Below, one piece after another: positions 1-2,663 of a stretch of 5,284 bases of DNA (positions are counted from its first letter, which is position 1; every line of letters begins with the position of its first letter). The DNA is from an uncultured Oscillospiraceae bacterium (GTDB lineage Bacteria; Bacillota; Clostridia; Oscillospirales; Oscillospiraceae). Where the stretch lies: NCBI GenBank assembly GCA_944385065.1, contig CALWVX010000122.1:1-5284 (forward strand), in the 5' to 3' direction. The position numbers were made by a program, and so were the translations under genes. The notes under the pieces are model-generated. The model was not told the origin of the DNA and searched no databases. It saw nothing but the letters and a program-made list of their open reading frames with translations.

Positions 1-16
1 TTTGCAGACGACGGAA

Positions 17-38
17 CTCCTTGCAGGAGGGCTTTTTT
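17..38 (+). terminator. Weak terminator-like hairpin with T-run
   Basis: CTCC (17-20) and GGAG (26-29) can pair around a TTGCA loop, and six T follow at 33-38. The stem is only 4 bp before mismatches, so on its own it is weak. Its position just before the strong hairpin at 48-80 fits the 3' end of a plus-strand gene lying left of the window. No coding sequence or RNA gene can be identified in bases 1-47. Confidence 0.3.
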
Positions 39-47
39 GACAAGCTG

Positions 48-84
48 CGGCGGGGCGCGCCCGACAGGCGCGCCCCGCCGTTTT
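48..84 (+). terminator. Strong GC-rich rho-independent terminator
   Basis: Bases 48-61 and 67-80 are perfect reverse complements (14 bp, all G-C) around a 5-nt loop CGACA, followed by TTTT and then CAGTTT. The T-run is on the plus-strand side, so it best terminates an upstream plus-strand gene outside the window. Read on the minus strand, the hairpin lies about 15 nt past the stop codon of the gene at 97-651 but is not followed directly by T residues. It may still help end that convergent transcript. Confidence 0.8.
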
Positions 85-96
85 CAGTTTGGGGAG

Positions 97-651
97 CTAG
101 GGGCATTTGGGGCGGCCCGCCCGGTCAAAGTCCCACACCAGCCGGGGTCCGCCGCTCCCCCGCTCCACCCGGGCCAGACAGAACAGGGGGACCAGAGGGA
201 AGGGACAGCCCGGGCGGAAGGGGGCGGCCAGAGAGAAGCCCTCCGCCCCCCGGCGGCACAGCATGGGGCCCCGGATGGCGGAGCGCAGCACCGGGTCGGC
301 GGGCAGGGCCTCCGGGTGCTCCTCGCAGGTCCAGCCCCCGGCCCCCCTCCGGCCCTCGAAGGGGAAGGCCAGCACGCACTCCCCCCGCAGCTGGGGCCAG
401 CAGCCCGCCCGCTCCAGCTCCCCCAGGGAGAGGGTCCGGGACAGGGTCAGCGCGTCTCCCTCCGGCGCCAGCGTGCCCAGCAGGAACCGGCCTCCCCGCT
501 CCCCGTGGAGCCACACCTTGTACAGTCCCCGCTCGTCCCGGGGCCGCCGGGCCCGCACCAGGACCCGGGGCCCCTCCCGGCGGACGGTGAGCGTCCCGCC
601 GCCCCGTATTTCCATCTGATCTTCCACCGCGCACGCCCCCTCCGCTCCCAT
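97..651 (-). CDS. Hypothetical protein, about 184 aa, soluble
   Basis: This minus-strand frame encodes 184 residues ending in a TAG stop. I do not recognise a named family. The protein looks globular and cytoplasmic: no signal peptide or membrane segment, balanced use of Leu, Phe, Trp and Tyr, and many Arg and Glu. Its most distinctive stretches are LYKVWLHGERGG near residue 43 and LGELERAGCWP around residues 76-86, with the C-terminal half containing FSLAAPFRPG and PLFCLARVE. It resembles, from memory and without a search, small uncharacterised proteins seen in Oscillospiraceae. The plus-strand frames over the same bases give low-complexity Pro/Arg/Gly strings, which supports the minus strand as coding. 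The start is uncertain. ATG at 651 has no good ribosome-binding site. GTG at 627 has GGAGGGGG upstream, and ATG at 615 (starting MEIRGGGTLTV) has a weak GGAAG 5 nt before it. It is divergent from the tat operon and convergent with the gene that ends at the terminator near base 48. Confidence 0.7.
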   Translation of the reverse strand: MGAEGACAVEDQMEIRGGGTLTVRREGPRVLVRARRPRDERGLYKVWLHGERGGRFLLGTLAPEGDALTLSRTLSLGELERAGCWPQLRGECVLAFPFEGRRGAGGWTCEEHPEALPADPVLRSAIRGPMLCRRGAEGFSLAAPFRPGCPFPLVPLFCLARVERGSGGPRLVWDFDRAGRPKCP

Positions 652-679
652 TCTATGCCCGGGCAGGGCAAAACTCCCG

Positions 680-706
680 TCCGGACCTTGGGTCCGGAAT
701 TTTTTT
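680..706 (+). terminator. Terminator-like hairpin in the intergenic region
   Basis: TCCGGACC (680-687) and GGTCCGGA (691-698) pair perfectly over 8 bp with a TTG loop, followed by A and seven T (700-706). By sequence this is a good intrinsic terminator on the plus strand. No plus-strand gene precedes it inside the window, so it may stop antisense transcription running through the gene at 97-651. Alternatively it may act as a hairpin in that gene's minus-strand 5' leader, 29 nt before its ATG at 651. The role is inference. Confidence 0.6.
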
Positions 707-713
707 GGCCGGA

Positions 714-735
714 GGGAGGAAAAATTTTTCTTCCC
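714..735. repeat. Near-perfect palindrome centred on AAAAATTTTT
   Basis: GGGAGGAAAAA (714-724) mirrors TTTTTCTTCCC (725-735), with 10 Watson-Crick pairs and one G-T pair and no spacer. With no loop it is more plausible as a DNA-level site, or as a hairpin with a reduced stem, than as a standard terminator. It is the middle one of three consecutive inverted repeats between 680 and 763. Confidence 0.5.
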
Positions 736-739
736 CGGG

Positions 740-763
740 AAAAGACGGAAAACTTTTTTCGTC
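740..763 (-). terminator. Hairpin with T-run on the minus strand (possible attenuator)
   Basis: GACGGAAAA (744-752) pairs with TTTTTTCGTC (ending 763) with one G-T pair and a very small loop, giving about 8-9 bp. On the minus strand the stem is followed by TTTT (743-740), so it could act as a weak terminator or attenuator ahead of the gene at 97-651 if that gene's promoter lies upstream of it. The stem is A-T rich in its upper half and the T-run is short, so the call is tentative. Confidence 0.35.
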
Positions 764-848
764 CATCTGCCCCGAAACGGATTTGTCTGAACCGCACAAA
801 ATGGAACAGCGGGAAATGTATGGATTTAACAAAATGAAGCGGCGAAGC

Positions 849-877
849 GTGAAAGTTTTTCATGAACATATTATGAT
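849..877 (+). promoter_or_regulatory. Candidate sigma-A promoter for the tat operon
   Basis: GTGAAA (849-854; 4 of 6 match to TTGACA) is followed after 17 bp by TATGAT (872-877; 5 of 6 match to TATAAT). The expected start point is near 884, leaving a leader of about 185 nt before tatA. It lies in the AT-rich stretch and overlaps the left arm of the inverted repeat at 856-917. A weaker alternative pair is TTTAAT at 925 with TAACAT at 948. No promoter has been tested here. Confidence 0.4.
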
Positions 878-917
878 ATGGTCAATTTATGTAAATTATA
901 CATGAAATCATGAAAAA
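856..917. repeat. Nested inverted repeats, possible operator
   Basis: TTTTTCATGA (856-865) and TCATGAAAAA (908-917) are perfect 10-bp inverted repeats 42 bp apart. Inside them, TTTATGTA (886-893) and TACATGAA (899-906) form a second imperfect palindrome around AATTA (one T-G pair). The word CATGAA occurs at 861 and 901, and CATGA again at 910. Arms overlapping the candidate promoter suggest a regulator-binding site serving one or both divergent genes. The region is much richer in A and T than the rest of the window, so some self-complementarity is expected by chance. Confidence 0.4.
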
Positions 918-990
918 ATAATCGTTTAATTTTGGCAAAATGAATGATAACATAAAAACCAATGAGATGAAATTGTGCGAAAACACAACA

Positions 991-1049
991 GACCGCCGAA
1001 AGGGCCGGGACAGGCCCGGGAGGAGGGGCGGTCAGACCCTGTGTACAGG
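991..1049 (+). promoter_or_regulatory. GC-rich structured 5' leader of the tat operon
   Basis: GACCGCC (991-997) pairs with GGCGGTC (1027-1033), 7 bp. Inside, GGGCC (1002-1006) pairs with GGCCC (1013-1017) around a 6-nt loop, or alternatively CCGGG (1005-1009) with CCCGG (1015-1019). A further CCTGT/ACAGG pair spans 1038-1049. The fold leaves the tatA ribosome-binding site (GGAGG, 1056-1060) exposed. There is no T-run after the stem, so it is not an intrinsic terminator, and I do not recognise a known riboswitch consensus. It may stabilise the messenger or carry out an unknown cis-regulatory role. Confidence 0.4.
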
Positions 1050-1067
1050 AGAAAAGGAGGAACAGGT

Positions 1068-1421
1068 ATGTTCGGAAAGATCGGGATGACGGAGCTGATT
1101 GTGGTCCTGGTGGTGGCTTTGGTCATCTTCGGCCCCTCCAAGCTGCCGGCGCTGGGCAAGATGGCGGGCAAAGCCATCGGGACCCTGCGTCATTATACGG
1201 ACAGCAACAACTGGGAGGAGCTGCTGGACGAGGAGGCGGAGGAAGAGGAGGCGGCCAAGGCCGGGAAGAAGCAGAAGGCCGAGGCCGCCAAGGAGCCGGC
1301 CGCCGACCAGGCGGAGCAGGCCGGGGAAGCTCCGGCGGACAAGCCTGCGGAAGCTCCGGCGGACCAGTCCGCGCAGGAGCAGCCGGAGGAGAAGGAAGAA
1401 ACCCGGGAGCAGGCGTCCTGA
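1068..1421 (+). CDS. tatA: Sec-independent translocase subunit TatA (long acidic tail)
   Basis: This 117-aa protein is a TatA/TatB-family subunit of the twin-arginine translocase, which moves folded proteins across the cytoplasmic membrane. It has the family order: a short N-terminus with Glu9, one membrane helix (about residues 9-20), the hinge FGPSKLP (21-27), then an amphipathic helix ending near THE TLRHY segment at 39-43. The remaining ~70 residues are low-complexity, rich in Glu, Ala, Lys and Pro, with an 8-residue repeat built on EAPAD. The ATG at 1068 is chosen because GGAGG (1056-1060) sits 7 nt upstream and the TatA domain begins right there. The frame stays open back to 975, but that extension is before the ribosome-binding site. 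FGPxKLP points to TatA rather than TatB, yet the long charged tail is more like TatB proteins, so a TatB-like role is possible. It is the first gene of the tat operon, 40 bp before the second TatA. Confidence 0.95.
   Translation: MFGKIGMTELIVVLVVALVIFGPSKLPALGKMAGKAIGTLRHYTDSNNWEELLDEEAEEEEAAKAGKKQKAEAAKEPAADQAEQAGEAPADKPAEAPADQSAQEQPEEKEETREQAS
1325..1364 (+). repeat. 16-bp direct repeat in the tatA tail
   Basis: GGAAGCTCCGGCGGAC occurs at 1325-1340 and again at 1349-1364, a 24-bp period equal to 8 codons. It encodes the repeated EAPAD units of the TatA tail. Such an in-frame repeat can gain or lose copies without breaking the gene, which would explain variable tail length between strains. 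Confidence 0.8.
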
Positions 1422-1461
1422 CCGGAGCCTGTAAAGCGGAAAGAAAAGGAGAGCGGATACT

Positions 1462-1641
1462 ATGTTACAGAAAATCGGACCTGCGGAACTTTTAATCGTA
1501 CTGCTGATCGCCCTGCTGATCTTCGGGCCCACCAAGCTGCCCAAGCTGGGCAAGGCCATCGGCCAGACCATCGGCAATTTCCGCCGCAGCAGCGCCATGG
1601 CGGAAAAGGGCGACGAGAAATCCAAGGATGAAGAGATCTGA
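1462..1641 (+). CDS. tatA: Sec-independent translocase subunit TatA, short second copy
   Basis: This small gene encodes 59 residues and is a complete TatA-family protein. It has the GPAEL start of the membrane helix (residues 6-10), a hydrophobic run of Leu and Ile to residue 20, the hinge FGPTKLP (21-27), and an amphipathic helix KLGKAIGQTIGNF (28-40), ending in a short charged tail. The length is typical of small Gram-positive TatA proteins. AAGGAG (1446-1451) lies about 10 nt before the ATG. The hinge is nearly identical to that of the upstream tatA, so the two probably arose by duplication. They differ mainly in the tail, 19 residues here against about 70 there. Its stop is two bases before an ATG in frame with tatC, suggesting co-translation. 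In the translocase it would form the oligomeric, pore-like or membrane-thinning component recruited by TatC. Whether it or the longer copy takes a TatB-like receptor role cannot be told from sequence. Confidence 0.95.
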   Translation: MLQKIGPAELLIVLLIALLIFGPTKLPKLGKAIGQTIGNFRRSSAMAEKGDEKSKDEEI

Positions 1642-1643
1642 GC

Positions 1644-2573
1644 ATGTCGACGGATCGCGCAAAAACCGGAGAGACCGGAACCGGGAGCGCTGAGCGGGAC
1701 AGAAGGGAAGTCCGGAGCGGGAGCGCTGCCGCCCGCCGCCCCGGCCGGCCGGCCAGGAGGCCCGGCAGGCCCCCCCGGGCCAGACGGCGGGAGGACCCGG
1801 ACACCGAGCCGGAGGGGGGACGCATGTCCCTGCTCTCCCACCTGAAGGAGCTGCGCAGGCGGCTGATCATCTGCATCGCGGCCTTTCTGGCGGGGGTGAT
1901 CCTCTGCCTGAGCCAGGCGGAGTGGTTCACCAACCTGATGCTCTCCCGGGGCACCGATTTCACCTTTGTCTACATCGCGCCCGCGGAGCTGATGATGACC
2001 TATGTCCGCGTGGCGGCGGCGGGCGGCGTGGTGATTGCCGTCCCGATCATCATCTATCAGATCTGGCGCTTCATCCGCCCGGGCCTGCGGCGCAGGGAGA
2101 ACCTGGCCTTCAGCCTGATCATGACGGTGGGGCTGGTGCTGTTCGGGGTGGGGGCGGCCTTCGCCTTCCTCATCGTGCTGCCCATCCTGCTGGCCTTCTT
2201 CGCCCGGCTGAACACCAGCGGAACGGTCAGCGCCATGGTCTCGGTGGAGTCCTATGTGGGCTATGTGGTCAACACCATGATCACCTTCGGCGTCATTTTT
2301 GAGACTCCCATGGCCATGCTGGCCCTGATCGGGACCGGACTGGTGAAGCCGAAGACCCTGAAGAAAAACTTCAAATACGCGGTGCTGATCATTCTGATCA
2401 TCGCCGCCGTCATCACACCGCCCGACGTGGTGTCCCAGATTCTGATCGCCGCCCCCCTGATGGTGCTGTTTTACGGCAGCATCCTGGCGGGACAGTTTGT
2501 GTTCCGCCGCCGGCTGGCCGAGGCGGAGGAGCTGGAAAAGGAAGTGCAGACAGAAAGCAGTCAAAATGAGTAG
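1644..2573 (+). CDS. tatC: Sec-independent translocase subunit TatC
   Basis: TatC is the membrane receptor that binds the twin-arginine signal peptide and recruits TatA. From the ATG at 1644 it has 309 residues, the last ~249 being the conserved protein. HLKELRRR (66-73) starts the core, and six membrane segments follow at about 74-90, 116-141, 155-185, 200-229, 245-257 and 265-284. Residues matching E. coli TatC signal-binding and conserved positions are present: Phe143 in IWRFIRP (F94), Glu152 in LRRREN (E103) and Glu220 in VIFETP (E170). ITPPDVVSQ (257-265) is the usual motif before the last helix. The first 60 residues are an Arg/Pro/Gly-rich extension with no membrane or recognisable domain. 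The better ribosome-binding site (GGAGGGGGGA, 1811-1820) precedes ATG 1824, giving a normal-length 249-aa TatC. ATG 1644 has only a weak AAGAG but lies 2 nt after the tatA stop, with an open frame. The longer form is given here, and the true start is unresolved. Confidence 0.95.
   Translation: MSTDRAKTGETGTGSAERDRREVRSGSAAARRPGRPARRPGRPPRARRREDPDTEPEGGRMSLLSHLKELRRRLIICIAAFLAGVILCLSQAEWFTNLMLSRGTDFTFVYIAPAELMMTYVRVAAAGGVVIAVPIIIYQIWRFIRPGLRRRENLAFSLIMTVGLVLFGVGAAFAFLIVLPILLAFFARLNTSGTVSAMVSVESYVGYVVNTMITFGVIFETPMAMLALIGTGLVKPKTLKKNFKYAVLIILIIAAVITPPDVVSQILIAAPLMVLFYGSILAGQFVFRRRLAEAEELEKEVQTESSQNE
1811..1820 (+). promoter_or_regulatory. Internal ribosome-binding site before ATG 1824 of tatC
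   Basis: GGAGGGGGGA ends 3 nt before ATG 1824; the GGAGG core is 8 nt from it, an ideal distance. That ATG begins MSLLSHLKELRRR, the position where most TatC proteins start. It is the strongest evidence that the short TatC is made, alone or together with the 1644 form. Confidence 0.6.
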
Positions 2574-2582
2574 GCAAACACC

Positions 2583-2621
2583 GGACCGGCCTCTTTCCAG
2601 ACCGGGTTCAGGGGACCGGCC
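2583..2621 (+). repeat. Short direct repeat between tatC and the exported hydrolase
   Basis: GGACCGGCC occurs at 2583-2591 and 2613-2621. The 90-bp gap between tatC and the next gene otherwise holds only the ribosome-binding site and a 5-bp CCGGG/CCCGG pair (2602-2606 with 2620-2624) without a T-run. No promoter or terminator is evident, which supports read-through from tatC. Confidence 0.3.
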
Positions 2622-2647
2622 CGGAGAAGGATTGCAAAATCAGAAAT

Positions 2648-2655
2648 GAGGAGGA
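2648..2655 (+). promoter_or_regulatory. Ribosome-binding site that sets a GTG start
   Basis: GAGGAGGA lies 8 nt before GTG 2664. The next in-frame ATG codons would remove the twin-arginine signal, so this site fixes the start of the downstream gene at GTG. Confidence 0.85.
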
Positions 2656-2663
2656 TTTGAACA

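Noticed and set aside
37..837. Long plus-strand frames over the minus-strand gene at 97-651.
   Set aside because: They give Pro/Gly/Arg-rich low-complexity products that run through the 680-706 hairpin. The minus-strand product looks like a normal protein.
895..900. A perfect TATAAT on the minus strand as a -10 box for the gene at 97-651.
   Set aside because: No acceptable -35 element is found 16-18 bp upstream and the region is AT-rich, so the match may be chance. It is noted only as a possibility.
801..905. A possible 34-codon plus-strand small gene starting at ATG 801 in the intergenic region.
   Set aside because: No ribosome-binding site precedes the ATG, and it lies across the candidate promoter and inverted repeats. 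It may be a chance frame or a decayed remnant.
933..951. TGGCA as the -24 element of a sigma-54 promoter.
   Set aside because: No TTGC-type -12 element follows at the required distance.
1032..2564. A minus-strand frame open for 510 codons opposite tatA, tatA2 and tatC.
   Set aside because: The translation is His/Gln/Asp-rich and low complexity, while three recognisable Tat proteins are encoded on the plus strand.
2602..2624. CCGGG/CCCGG hairpin after tatC as a terminator.
   Set aside because: The stem is 5 bp plus two G-T pairs and is followed by AGAAGG, not T residues, so it is unlikely to separate tatC from the next gene.
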